Part shown: in pieces, positions 1 through 9,074 of the stretch
Layout: every line of letters starts with the position of its first letter
Numbering within the stretch: position 1 is the first letter of the stretch
Assembly: GCA_903881085.1 (NCBI GenBank)
Contig: CAIRSA010000047.1
Span: 1 to 44,479 of the forward strand
Reading direction: 5' to 3'
DNA: 44,479 bases
Source: an uncultured Acidobacteriia bacterium
Lineage (GTDB): Bacteria > Acidobacteriota > Terriglobia > Bryobacterales > Bryobacteraceae
Notes under the pieces: generated by a model
Told to the model about the DNA's origin: nothing
Seen by the model: only the letters and a program-made list of their open reading frames with translations
Database searches by the model: none
Translations under genes and position numbers: made by a program

Positions 1-29
1 AGGAAGAGCCGAGTGCCAATCGGCTGCAG

Positions 30-223
30 ATTACCAATCCAATGTCGCTTACATTGCGTTGATGAGGCGAGCTTCCGATTTGGTACGCGATTCATTGGGG
101 CATTGCGGTGGAGGGCAATTGGGGTCAGACAGCCCATTTTCGGCAAATACGGCCGAAAAAAGTTGTCAGATCCCAAATGCGACGCGTCGTTCTAGTCAAT
201 GTAAGCGACATTGGATTACCAAT
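30..223. mobile_element. Probable 176-bp MITE with 9-bp target-site duplication
   Basis: A perfect 18-bp inverted repeat, CCAATGTCGCTTACATTG at 39-56 and its complement at 197-214, bounds about 140 bp with no transposase. The 9-mer ATTACCAAT lies directly outside both ends (30-38 and 215-223). Removing 39-214 plus one 9-mer rebuilds gcagATTACCAATctgccc, the same palindromic repeat seen intact at 38097-38123. This is what insertion of a small non-autonomous element with a 9-bp duplication would leave. Inside is a hairpin (TTTTCGGC 137-144, GCCGAAAA 152-159) flanked by related ggggtcagac and gtcagatccc ends. Each terminal repeat is itself a small hairpin (CAATGT/ACATTG), so a composite of REP-like units is the alternative. 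Confidence 0.6.
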
Positions 224-231
224 CTGCCCCA

Positions 232-2358
232 CTAGGGCAAAAGGACCATGGGGGAGCGCCAGACGGCGAACTTTTGGGCTGAGGGGTTCAGGACGTTGAC
301 CTGGCAGGTGTAGCGGCCGGGGGCGAGTTTCGCCAATGGCACGCTTAAGCTGACGGGGACGGCCTTGGACTTGTTCAAGCCGTCGCTGATCTTCAGCGGG
401 GCGGTTTCAAACGCCTTCACCTTGCCGCGATAGAAGCTTACCGTCGCGACCATCATCTGGGTATTTTCAGCTTGCGGCTGATAGGCTTCGAGGAATACGA
501 ACATGTCCTGCTCCTTGCGGAAGACATGGGTCACGCTGGGCACCAGCTTCATGTTGTCGGTCACAAGCGGGCTGGCGGCTAGTAGTTTCTTATCCTTGGT
601 TGCCGCGCCAATGGCGGCGGAGATGTCGTCCCTCTGGTGGCTGAGGACCACGGAACTGATGGGTAAGTAGCGTTGATCCAATGTCAGGTCGGGTACGATA
701 AACTTACTCTCAAAAGTCCCCATCTTACCTGTAGCGTTTTCGCGAGCGAGGAATTTCAGCGTGTACTGGCCGGGGGTGAGCGTGAAGCCCGCGTCATAAG
801 AGAGATTTCGTTTGGCGAGTTGGCCGGCGTCCTCACCCTTCAACTTGACGGTGATTTCGTCACGCACGGTGCCTTGGATGAGGCCGCGGGCGTCGCGCAC
901 CTCGCCGATGAAGTCGAGGCGGGTGCTCTCTGCCCCGCCCTTGCGGGCGAGCTCGATATCGGTGCCGGGAATCTTTACGGCAACTGGAACGAAGTAACGG
1001 TCCTTGGCCTGGCGGAAGTAGTTGACTTCGACGGCAAGCGAGAGATCGGTGACTGGATCGCCAAGCATGAGCGCTTCCTGGAGCTGACGTTCGCGGTCGG
1101 AGGAATCGAACTTCTTGAACTCCTTGCCGGCGAAGTAACCGCTGCGGTAGTCGAGTTTCGCAGTAATCTTCTTGTTATTAAGAGTTACTTTCACACGGCG
1201 GTAGCGGCCGTCGAGCTGGACGTTGCTGCTGTAGTAACCGAGAATATAGTAACTGCTGATACTCTTCTGCGCCTGGACAATGCCCAAGGCGAGATCGTTG
1301 TTATCGAGCAGAGCCTTGCCGCCGGTATCGGCAGCGAGAGTGTACAAAGTATCCTGCTGGCTTTGGAAGGTGTTGCGCGAGGCGCGCTGCGAGTTGCCAG
1401 AGAACATGCCCTGGCCGCCGGGGGAAGCCTTGGTCGCGTCACCCATGGGAGCGCTGGCCACCAGGCCGCGCGCATCCACGGGATAGAAAGCGACGTTGCC
1501 GCGGATGGCGGCGTTGACTGTGGCGCGCAACTGGGCCTGATTGTCGGTTCCGCTGAGGGCCATACCGCTGGCGAAGTAGACGAGGGCTTTCTTTTCGGGC
1601 AGGCTGCTCAACATCTTCACTGCCGTTTCCAGAGCCGCCAGTTTGCGGTCTGTGTTGAACATGTTGAACTCGCTCTCGTCCTGCTGGAAGGCGGCGCCGG
1701 TATCGCCTTCGGCATCGTCACCGGTGGCGCCATTGTCCATGCCGACCTCGCCGACGGTCATACCTTTGATCTGCTTCATGAGCGATTCGCGGTCGTTAGT
1801 GAAATCCTGGAGGACGTCCAGTTTCGTGGAGTAAACCATTAAGGCGATGGAGTCGGATTGGGTTACTTGCGAGTTCAGGAACTTGATGGCGGCGTTCTGG
1901 GCGCGCAGCTGCTCAGAGACAGCCATGCCGGCCTGGTCGAAGAAGAAGACCATGAGGCGCTTGTCCTTGTACTTTACTTCTCCGGCTTTTGAGGGGGCGA
2001 TGGGCGAGCCAACCGCCGATTCCACGGGCTTGGCCGCAGCAACGGGCGTTGCGGCTTTCTTGATCTTCGGTTCTGGTGCTGGAGGAACTGGCGCCGGAGC
2101 GAGGACGGTGTCCTCCATGCGCTGATATTCGAAGACTTTCAGCACCTGATTCTTGCCGTCTTCATTGACGGTGAAATCAGAGGCTTTGAGGTTCTCGATG
2201 GGGTCGCCTTTGCTGTCTTTAGCGGAGACGTTGATGACCACCAAGTTCGAAGTAACCTCAAACTTAAAGGTGCCCTTGGTGTTGACGGGCGGCGCAGGCT
2301 CCTGGGCCTGAGCGATCATCAGCAAAGTCAGGAGTAAAGCTAATCTTGTCCGTATCAT
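232..2358 (-). CDS. VWFA-related protein, acidobacterial type, secreted
   Basis: The 708-aa product has a signal peptide (MIRTRLALLLTLLMIAQAQE), an N-terminal beta-rich region, and a von Willebrand factor A-like domain from about residue 130 to 330, followed by a long beta-rich C-terminal part. It resembles the acidobacterial VWFA-related family, whose members are exported and of unknown function. The metal-binding DxSxS segment at the first strand is degenerate: it reads FFFDQAGM with D141, and both serines are missing. The start is fixed by TAATG overlap with the upstream receptor gene (2356-2360), giving tight translational coupling. A Pro/Ala/Lys-rich linker precedes the A domain. The product probably works with the receptor at the envelope; this is inferred from the operon only. 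Confidence 0.85.
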   Translation of the reverse strand: MIRTRLALLLTLLMIAQAQEPAPPVNTKGTFKFEVTSNLVVINVSAKDSKGDPIENLKASDFTVNEDGKNQVLKVFEYQRMEDTVLAPAPVPPAPEPKIKKAATPVAAAKPVESAVGSPIAPSKAGEVKYKDKRLMVFFFDQAGMAVSEQLRAQNAAIKFLNSQVTQSDSIALMVYSTKLDVLQDFTNDRESLMKQIKGMTVGEVGMDNGATGDDAEGDTGAAFQQDESEFNMFNTDRKLAALETAVKMLSSLPEKKALVYFASGMALSGTDNQAQLRATVNAAIRGNVAFYPVDARGLVASAPMGDATKASPGGQGMFSGNSQRASRNTFQSQQDTLYTLAADTGGKALLDNNDLALGIVQAQKSISSYYILGYYSSNVQLDGRYRRVKVTLNNKKITAKLDYRSGYFAGKEFKKFDSSDRERQLQEALMLGDPVTDLSLAVEVNYFRQAKDRYFVPVAVKIPGTDIELARKGGAESTRLDFIGEVRDARGLIQGTVRDEITVKLKGEDAGQLAKRNLSYDAGFTLTPGQYTLKFLARENATGKMGTFESKFIVPDLTLDQRYLPISSVVLSHQRDDISAAIGAATKDKKLLAASPLVTDNMKLVPSVTHVFRKEQDMFVFLEAYQPQAENTQMMVATVSFYRGKVKAFETAPLKISDGLNKSKAVPVSLSVPLAKLAPGRYTCQVNVLNPSAQKFAVWRSPMVLLP

Positions 2359-5300
2359 TAGAAACGTAACCTCAAATTGATGGTGATCTTGCGCATGCCG
2401 GCCGCGTTGGTGGCCAGGCCGTAGTTGGTGGAGCTCAGCACGGTGCCCCACTGGTTAATGGTCACGTGATTCAACAGGTTCGATGACTGGAATTGCAGAT
2501 CGGCGCTGCGGCGTTCGCCGAAGCGGAATATGCGGCCCAACTGGCCATCGAGCGAGAACAGGAGCGGTCCGGGGATGGTATCGCGCCCGGCGTTGCCCCA
2601 CGCACCACTTAACGGAGCAGCAAAGGCAGCGGTATTGAACAGCATGCCCTCGGCACTGACCGGCGCGCCGGTGGCATTTGCGCGGACGGTGTTGGAAACG
2701 GCCGTGCCGCCGATCTGCGAACGGTTGCCGCCGACGGTGGCGGTGAATGGAGTGCCGCTGCGCAGGTTCAAGCCACTGCTGACGGTCCAATCCTTGAACA
2801 TGGCACCCTTCCAACCCTTGAGCAGAGTGCCGCCACTGGTGCCCATGCCGGTGCTGTACTGCGTGTTCAATGAGAGACTGTGGCGGGAATCGAAGGACGA
2901 CAGGCCGCGCTCGGCGGAAAGGTCGGTCCAATTCTGGGCCACGGGCGTACCGCTCTGGCCGCGGCCGCCGGTGCCGGCGTTATCGATCGATTTCGAGAAC
3001 TGATAGGAGAGGCGTCCACCGAGTCCGCTGCGGGTTCTGCGGTTGAGCTGGAATTGGGCGGCATGATAGATGGAATTGCCGTTGGAGGTTTCGTAGATGT
3101 AGCTATGGGGCAATAGGGACTGCAATGCGCCGGGAGCGACTGAGTTGGGAATGAACTGCTGGTCGAGGCGGGTGCCCTTGGTGCCGAGATAGCCTGCGGT
3201 GCCGAAGAAGGAGTACGGCAGGTCATGCTGCATTGAGAGGGTCCAGGTTTGGGCGTAGCCGATTTTGTAGTTGGGATCGACGGCAAACGTGTTAGCTACA
3301 CTCTGGCCTGCGCCGGAGAGGAAGCCGGTCTGGATGTTGAGCGGATTGGCGGCGGTGCCGGCCACGCTGACGGTGCGGGCAAACGGCGGTTGCTGGGCGA
3401 GGTTGCTGGCGACCTGATTATAGACCGAGGTGTTGTAGTAGACACCGTAGCCGCCGCGGACGACGAGCGAATCCTTGCTCGAAGGCCGGAAGGCGAAGCC
3501 AAAGCGCGGCGAGAAGTGTTTCAGGTCAGGGTTGATCAAAGCCGAAGGCAGCGCGCCATAATATTGGCCGGTCTGGCCGGGCTGGATTGTCGCGATGGCG
3601 GCATAGCCGGGCGCGATATCCAGATTCACGAGGCGGTTGTACTTTTCGGTCACGGGGGTGGAAAGATCCCAGCGCAGGCCGAAGTTGAAGCTCAATTTGG
3701 TGCTGAAGCGGAAATCGTCGTTGGCGAACATGGAACCGCCGTTGCCGCGCATGTACTTATCGGGGTTGCCGTAGCGGATGGAGCTGGTGGAAGGCGTGCC
3801 GAGCAGGAAGTCGGCCAGATCGTAGCCGGTGCCGGGCTGGGCGAGGCCGTTGACCAGCAAGCTGGTGGCCGAGCCGTTAAAGGAGTAAGTGCCGCGGCCG
3901 TTGCCATCGGCGAACTGATTAAACTGCTGACGTCGGAAGTCGCCGCCGAAGACCATGTTGTGCTTGCCATGGACCCAGCTAATGCTTTCACTGAAGGACA
4001 GGGTCTGGTTGCGCGAGAGCGAGGCGTTGCCGTCGTTCAAGCCGCCGTAGTTGGTGAAGCTCAAGCTGGGCGGGCCCCAGTTCATGGGGTTCTGCGAGGT
4101 GCCCTGGATGCCCAGCGAAGCGGCGATGTTCTGCTTGTCGGCGAAGAACGGCGAGGTCAATTGACGCGAGCGGCTGAAGTTGACGCTGGCGTTGCTGATC
4201 AACTTGTTGGTGAAGGTGTGCGACCAGCTGAGGCCGGCGTTAATTCCCCGCCCTGCGCCGGTGTCGATAAATTGCAGCAGGTTGGGTGAGACATTGTTGC
4301 TGCCCTGATAGCCGATGTTGGCATTCAGGCGGTCTTTGGTTTTGATGCGGATGTTTGAGACGCGAGTGTTGATGTTATGCGAGTTATTACCGCTGCTCCA
4401 GGCCGTTTGATAATTACGCGTGGCGAAGGGCAGGTTGGGCGAGGGGAAATAGGTGAGCAACGCCGTGGCGACCGAACTGATGCGCGCGGCCGGAATCTTG
4501 TTGCCGCCGAAGGGCAGACCGCTGCGGGGGTCATAGACCGTCAACGCTGCGCCTTGAACGGTGGATTGCGAGAAATCGCCGATCCGTTCCAGTGCAGTCG
4601 GCATGTTGGTGGGGTTCGAAACGGTTCCCTGCCGGTTGTGCGAAAACTGGATATCCAAGCTGAACTGAATGCGGCGCTCGGCGCTGATCAGTTTGGGAAT
4701 ACGCAGCGGACCGCCGACGATGAAAGTGCCACGGCTGATGGCCGTGGACGGCTTCAGCACATTGGCGCCTGTTACGGAGAAGCTTTTGGCATCGAGAGCT
4801 GAATTGTCGAGGCTGAACGAAGCCATCATCATGTAGGAATTGCGCGGATCGCGCCGGCGATTGCCGAAGGCCATGGAACCGCCGCGATTCTGAAAGTCGG
4901 CACGGTCGGTGCGCGGACCACGATCGCCACCGGGGCCACCGCCGCGTCCGCCGCGGTCACCTCCACCGAAACCGCCACCGCCGAAACCGCCGGGAGGTCC
5001 ACCGCCACCAGGGCCGCCGCCACGGAATCCACCGCCGCCGGGGCCGCCGGGGCCACCGCCGCCGGGGCCGCCGCCACGGAAACCGCCGCTATCGCCACCC
5101 ATGCCGGGCATGCCGCCTGGGCCGCCCATACCCATCATACTGGGCATGCCACCGCCGAAACCGCCGGGACCGTCCGGTCCGCCCATTCCTGGGGGCCGGC
5201 CCCAGTCATTACTCTGGCCCATGCCGGCTGCGCTGCTGGTGCTGCCCTGCACTAAGAAAGAATTGGCTGAGCTCTGATTCAGGTCGGCAGCCTGCTCGGT

Positions 5301-5936
5301 GCTGATCGCGCCTTCGTTGCCGAAGGATGCGGTATCCGCCGATTGATTCACGTCCATGCGCTGAAAACCACCGCGGCCACCGGCTGCTCCGGCGGCACCG
5401 CCACGTCCGGCCGCTCCAGGTGCACCGCCGGCACCGGCACGCTGTTGGGGCCGCTGCGCCGGGGGAGCTGCTGCAGCGGCCGGGGCCGCAGGCTTATCGA
5501 TTGCGGCTGGCTTTTCAGCAGTGGGGGCCGCGGCGGAGGCAACCTGCACCGGAGCCGCGGAGGGTGAGGCCGGGGCCGCCGGGGCGGCTGACAGGCTGGC
5601 CAGCAACGCCTCCTCCGTCATTAGTTTCAATTCCATATCAACGGCCGGGACGCCTTCGACGATGCTCATCTTCAGGGAAGTCTTTTCGCAGCCGAGCATT
5701 GTGGCTTCGAGAGTCCAATCGCCCTCGGGAAGGTCCTTAAAGGAGTAGACGCCGTCCAGATCGGTGGTGGTGACTACTTTCTTGTCGCCTTGCAGGGCGG
5801 TGATAGTCACGCCGGGAAAGGGGAGTCCCTTGGTTTTGATGGTGCCGTGGAGCTCGGCAGCGCTCGCTGCGGCGAGTGACAAAAGCGACAGCAGAAGAAA
5901 ACTCTCGAACCGGGATCGTACTCGAAGCGATGGCAT
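2358..5936 (-). CDS. Oar-like TonB-dependent receptor with Gly-rich insert
   Basis: The 1192-aa outer-membrane protein has a signal peptide (1 to about 27), a carboxypeptidase regulatory-like beta-sandwich (about 28-95), an Ala/Pro linker, an extreme Gly/Pro/Met-rich low-complexity stretch (about 165-345), then a plug-like region and a large beta-barrel ending in LRLRF with the terminal aromatic expected of barrels. Architecture matches the Oar/acidobacterial TonB-receptor family. The ATG at 5936 is chosen because GAGG lies 6 nt upstream; ATG 5948 is an alternative. It is the first gene of an operon with the VWFA gene and is divergent from the histidine kinase gene at 6131. The Gly-rich insert is much longer than usual. 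Cargo is unknown. Confidence 0.88.
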   Translation of the reverse strand: MPSLRVRSRFESFLLLSLLSLAAASAAELHGTIKTKGLPFPGVTITALQGDKKVVTTTDLDGVYSFKDLPEGDWTLEATMLGCEKTSLKMSIVEGVPAVDMELKLMTEEALLASLSAAPAAPASPSAAPVQVASAAAPTAEKPAAIDKPAAPAAAAAPPAQRPQQRAGAGGAPGAAGRGGAAGAAGGRGGFQRMDVNQSADTASFGNEGAISTEQAADLNQSSANSFLVQGSTSSAAGMGQSNDWGRPPGMGGPDGPGGFGGGMPSMMGMGGPGGMPGMGGDSGGFRGGGPGGGGPGGPGGGGFRGGGPGGGGPPGGFGGGGFGGGDRGGRGGGPGGDRGPRTDRADFQNRGGSMAFGNRRRDPRNSYMMMASFSLDNSALDAKSFSVTGANVLKPSTAISRGTFIVGGPLRIPKLISAERRIQFSLDIQFSHNRQGTVSNPTNMPTALERIGDFSQSTVQGAALTVYDPRSGLPFGGNKIPAARISSVATALLTYFPSPNLPFATRNYQTAWSSGNNSHNINTRVSNIRIKTKDRLNANIGYQGSNNVSPNLLQFIDTGAGRGINAGLSWSHTFTNKLISNASVNFSRSRQLTSPFFADKQNIAASLGIQGTSQNPMNWGPPSLSFTNYGGLNDGNASLSRNQTLSFSESISWVHGKHNMVFGGDFRRQQFNQFADGNGRGTYSFNGSATSLLVNGLAQPGTGYDLADFLLGTPSTSSIRYGNPDKYMRGNGGSMFANDDFRFSTKLSFNFGLRWDLSTPVTEKYNRLVNLDIAPGYAAIATIQPGQTGQYYGALPSALINPDLKHFSPRFGFAFRPSSKDSLVVRGGYGVYYNTSVYNQVASNLAQQPPFARTVSVAGTAANPLNIQTGFLSGAGQSVANTFAVDPNYKIGYAQTWTLSMQHDLPYSFFGTAGYLGTKGTRLDQQFIPNSVAPGALQSLLPHSYIYETSNGNSIYHAAQFQLNRRTRSGLGGRLSYQFSKSIDNAGTGGRGQSGTPVAQNWTDLSAERGLSSFDSRHSLSLNTQYSTGMGTSGGTLLKGWKGAMFKDWTVSSGLNLRSGTPFTATVGGNRSQIGGTAVSNTVRANATGAPVSAEGMLFNTAAFAAPLSGAWGNAGRDTIPGPLLFSLDGQLGRIFRFGERRSADLQFQSSNLLNHVTINQWGTVLSSTNYGLATNAAGMRKITINLRLRF

Positions 5937-6039
5937 AAGAAACCTCATAGTTTTTGGGCGCAAGACAGGAGACAACGGTGTGATGCTCAAGACTAAAGGT
6001 GCTGAATCCTGGCCCAAGGTAACCGCCAGTTTGCAAAGA

Positions 6040-6054
6040 TTAACGTTCTTAACG
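6040..6054. promoter_or_regulatory. TTAACG direct repeat in divergent intergenic region
   Basis: Two TTAACG hexamers (6040-6045 and 6049-6054) are separated by 3 bp in the 200-bp gap between the divergent receptor and kinase genes. OmpR-type regulators usually bind direct repeats, and one is encoded next door. The 9-bp period is shorter than the common 10-11 bp, so this is only a candidate site. I found no convincing -35/-10 pair in the gap. Confidence 0.25.
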
Positions 6055-6130
6055 CATTCCTGACAATGTAGTTATTGCAAATGGGACCGTTTCGGCCTTA
6101 CTTTATAAACAGAGGATTACCCCGGCCCGT

Positions 6131-7966
6131 ATGAACCTTAAAATCGAAAACCGCCAAGCCGCCCTGTCGTGGCTTCTGGTAGGGGTGTTGTTCGTCCTCT
6201 GCGCCGTGCTCGGTGTGCTGCAATACCGTTGGATCGGGGAGGTGAGCGTGGCCAGCCAGGAGCGCATGCAGCGCAGCCTGCAGGCGAGCCTTGCGCGCTT
6301 GAGCCAGGATTTCAATACGGAGATCGCAAATGCGGTGCGGGCATTGGTGCCGGCCGCCACACCCATCGATTCGCGCATGGCCGAGTCGGAAATTGAGGCC
6401 CAGCTCATGCAGTGGAAGAAAGCCAGCCACGGAGGCCAGATCTTCCGCCGCATCGCTATAGTGACGCGCGAAGACGACGATTTAACGATTAAGATCATCG
6501 ATCCGCAATCCGGCCTGTTCGCCGCAGCGGAGTGGCCGGCGGAGTGGTCACGCACGAGGGAGGTGCTTGAATCGCGAAATCAGAGGCGCAACCGTTTCAA
6601 CCAACCGGGTGGACCAGCGGGTGGCCAGGCGGGTGGCCAGGGCGGCCCCCAGAACGGGCGGCCAGGCGGTGACGGCATGGTGTTGGAAGTCCCGATGTTT
6701 CAACCACCGGGTGAGCGGCAGCCGGCGGATGCGGCTGGGCAGCGGGGCCGTGGATTCTTCAACCGCGAAATCGGCTGGCTGCTGTTCGAACTGAGTTCCG
6801 ATTATGCCCGCGATGTGATGATTCCGGAAGGTTTGCAGCGGCACCTTGGCGTGGAGGGGAGTTCGGAATACCTGGCCGAAGTGGTTTCGCGCTCCACACC
6901 GGAAAGGGTAATCTACCAGTCAGACCCATCGGCTGGCCGTATCGAAGGCAAGGAAGATGCCACCGGCGGTTTGTTTGAGATGCAGTTCGAGCAGTTTTTT
7001 CGCCTGATTGGCCAGCAGCAGAACCGCGAAGGTGGCGCACGGGATGGCGGCAACCGCGGCGGGAAACGGCGGGTGACGCGCGGCACTCCGCCACCGGATT
7101 CGGGCCGGTGGGCGATTTATCTGCGGCATCGCGAAGGCTCGTTGGACGCAGTGGTGGCCAGAGCGCGGCATTGGAATCTGGCGGTGGCGTCGGGGATAAT
7201 GCTTTTGCTGATCGCCGCGGCGGCGGCCGTAATGAACTTCAGCCGCAGGGCGCAGAAGCTGGCGGAATTGCAGATGGATTTTGTGGCGGGTGTTTCGCAT
7301 GAGCTGCGCACTCCGCTTACCGTAATCCACACGGCCGCTTACAGCCTGCAACATAAGGCAGCGCACAATCCGGCGCAGGTGTTGCGTTATGGCGAGATGA
7401 TTCAACAGGAAAGTGGACGGCTGAAAGACCTGGTGGAACAGATCCTGCAGTTTGCCAGCGTGAAGGCCGGCCAGGTGGTGCAGAAGTCGGAGCCGGTGTC
7501 GGTGGAGAGCGTAATCGAGGAGTCGATCGAATCCAGCCGCCCGGTGCTGCATGCAGCGCATTTCCAAGTGGAGAGCACGGTGGAACCGGAGTTGCCGATT
7601 ATCATGGGCGACCGCACCGCGCTGAAACACGCGGTGCAGAACCTGCTGAGCAACGCCGCCAAGTACGGCAGGAACGGCGAGAACTGGGTAGGGATATCGG
7701 CGCGGCAGACGGGCAATTCGCCCAAGCAGATGGTCGAGATCCGTGTGGCCGACCACGGGCCGGGCATCCCGATGGAAGAGCAGAAGCTGATTTTCGATCC
7801 GTTTTTTCGCGGACGCAAGGCGATTGACGACCAGATCCATGGCACCGGCCTGGGGCTCAATCTGGTAAAGAAGATTATAGAGGCGCATGGCGGCAGCATT
7901 CAGGTGGAAAGCGAGCCGGAACACGGCGCGGCTTTTATCTTGCGCATCCCTGTGACGCCGGCATAG
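6131..7966 (+). CDS. Sensor histidine kinase, membrane-bound
   Basis: The 611-aa kinase has an N-terminal membrane helix (about 10-31), a long periplasmic sensor region (about 35-345), a second membrane helix (about 352-370), a HisKA domain with phospho-acceptor H390 in SHELRTPL, and a HATPase domain with N-box (NLLSNAAKYG), G1 (DHGPGIP) and G2 (GTGLGLNLVKKI). The sensor region carries two Gly/Gln/Arg-rich inserts (about 157-180 and 298-325) that match no known sensor fold and echo the Gly-rich insert of the divergent receptor. A response regulator follows after 7 nt. The two-component pair is complete; its stimulus is unknown. Confidence 0.93.
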   Translation: MNLKIENRQAALSWLLVGVLFVLCAVLGVLQYRWIGEVSVASQERMQRSLQASLARLSQDFNTEIANAVRALVPAATPIDSRMAESEIEAQLMQWKKASHGGQIFRRIAIVTREDDDLTIKIIDPQSGLFAAAEWPAEWSRTREVLESRNQRRNRFNQPGGPAGGQAGGQGGPQNGRPGGDGMVLEVPMFQPPGERQPADAAGQRGRGFFNREIGWLLFELSSDYARDVMIPEGLQRHLGVEGSSEYLAEVVSRSTPERVIYQSDPSAGRIEGKEDATGGLFEMQFEQFFRLIGQQQNREGGARDGGNRGGKRRVTRGTPPPDSGRWAIYLRHREGSLDAVVARARHWNLAVASGIMLLLIAAAAAVMNFSRRAQKLAELQMDFVAGVSHELRTPLTVIHTAAYSLQHKAAHNPAQVLRYGEMIQQESGRLKDLVEQILQFASVKAGQVVQKSEPVSVESVIEESIESSRPVLHAAHFQVESTVEPELPIIMGDRTALKHAVQNLLSNAAKYGRNGENWVGISARQTGNSPKQMVEIRVADHGPGIPMEEQKLIFDPFFRGRKAIDDQIHGTGLGLNLVKKIIEAHGGSIQVESEPEHGAAFILRIPVTPA

Positions 7967-7973
7967 TGAAAAC

Positions 7974-8660
7974 ATGAGTTCACGCATCTTACTTGTTGAA
8001 GACGAACCGAATCTTTCGATGATTGTGGCGGACCTGTTGGAGGGCGAAGGCTATCAGGTTGAGACGGCCGCCGATGGCAACACGGCGCTCGCCAAAGGAC
8101 TGAATGAGCGGTTCGACCTGATTCTGCTGGACGTGATGTTGCCCGGGAAGAATGGCTTCGACGTGTGCCGCGAACTGCGCCAGCAGGGCAAGGACGTCGC
8201 AATCCTGATGCTTACGGCACGCACGCAACTGACTGATCGGGTGGTAGGGCTGAAACTGGGCGCCGATGACTATCTGGTGAAGCCGTTTGAACCGCCAGAG
8301 TTGCTGGCGCGGGTGGAGGCGCTGCTGCGGCGGGTTGTGAAGGACAAGCTGACTCCGGTGGCGCGCTTTGAATTCGGCACGGTGCAGGTGAATTTTGAAA
8401 ATGGCGATGTGCTGAAAGACGGGCAGCCGGTGAGCCTGGCGACGAAGGAACTGGAGTTGTTGCGATGCCTGGTAAACCATCGCGGAAATGTGGTTTCGCG
8501 CGATGAACTGCTGGAAGGGGTTTGGGGATATCAGCCGGGGGTGACGTCGAGGACCATTGACGTGCATATTGCGTGGTTGCGGCAGAAGCTGGAGGAGAAC
8601 CCGCAGTTTCCGAAACATATTCATACGATTCGGGGGATGGGTTACCGGTTTTCGGTTTAG
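7974..8660 (+). CDS. OmpR-family response regulator
   Basis: The 228-aa protein has a receiver domain with the acidic pocket E9-D10, phospho-acceptor D53, T81 and K103, then a winged-helix DNA-binding domain (about 130-228) ending RTIDVHIAWLRQKLEE and IRGMGYRF. All conserved receiver residues are present, so it should be phosphorylated by the kinase encoded 7 nt upstream. Targets are unknown; the neighbouring receptor/VWFA operon is the obvious candidate by position. Confidence 0.96.
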   Translation: MSSRILLVEDEPNLSMIVADLLEGEGYQVETAADGNTALAKGLNERFDLILLDVMLPGKNGFDVCRELRQQGKDVAILMLTARTQLTDRVVGLKLGADDYLVKPFEPPELLARVEALLRRVVKDKLTPVARFEFGTVQVNFENGDVLKDGQPVSLATKELELLRCLVNHRGNVVSRDELLEGVWGYQPGVTSRTIDVHIAWLRQKLEENPQFPKHIHTIRGMGYRFSV

Positions 8661-9073
8661 GTGGCGGGTGTTTCGGGAGTTTACTTCACCACGCGGCCTA
8701 GTTCTGGGCTGGGAATCTGCAGAACAAGATACGCCTGTTGACCGGCAATTTTCGGAGTTTTTGGAAGCAGGATCAATCAGGGCGAGGAGACTTTAAAGTT
8801 AGTCAGGGCAGGCAAATTGCCCGCCCCACCCTTGAAAATACTGCGGTGTCGAGTTTAGCGTTGATCAACGGTGCTATAGCGATTCGCGATCTTCACCGCA
8901 TTAATCGTAACAGGATTAGCGGCGTTAACCAGGATCACCCTTAGTGTGGCTCTAAAGTGACAGATTCGAAGAGATCCGGACGAATCGCAGGAGGGCGAGG
9001 TTTTTAAAGTTAGTCAGGGCAGGCGAATCCACCTTTGCCAAGGCTTCGGCGGACGAATCGCCTGCCCCACCCT
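8661..9073. other. Gene-free stretch with two dispersed repeats
   Basis: This 413-bp gap holds two copies of a dispersed palindromic repeat (8780-8856 and 8993-9074) and no gene I can support. A short open minus-strand segment at about 8862-9000 has protein-like wording but no start or recognisable family. It is probably part of the repeated DNA. Confidence 0.6.
8780..8856. repeat. Dispersed palindromic repeat, copy 1
   Basis: This copy starts gggcgagg, continues ttaaagttagtca, then an imperfect palindrome (GGGCAGGCAA 8806-8815, TTGCCCGCCC 8817-8826), and ends in tgtcgagttt. By eye it is about 80 percent identical along its whole length to 19880-19955. Shared flanks show that the unit is larger than the palindrome. 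Confidence 0.75.
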
Positions 9074-9074
9074 T
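8993..9074. repeat. Dispersed palindromic repeat, copy 2 with loop insert
   Basis: This copy has the same gggcgagg and ttaaagttagtcagggcagg left part as copy 1, but the palindrome (CAGGCGAAT 9020-9028, CGAATCGCCTG at about 9054-9064) is split by a module containing tttgccaaggcttcggcgga. The repeat abuts the stop codon of the minus-strand esterase/SMP-30 gene at 9074, where it could act as its transcription terminator. Confidence 0.7.

Noticed and set aside
6075..6109. Kinase promoter (TTGCAA with TTACTT or TATAAA)
   Set aside because: The good -35 and the good -10 are about 21 bp apart, and the 17-bp partner is poor. Not strong enough to list.
8862..9000. Minus-strand segment readable as about 45 codons (ending VDQR)
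   Set aside because: No start codon or ribosome site, no family match that I recognise, and it lies between two copies of a dispersed repeat. Probably repeat-associated noise.
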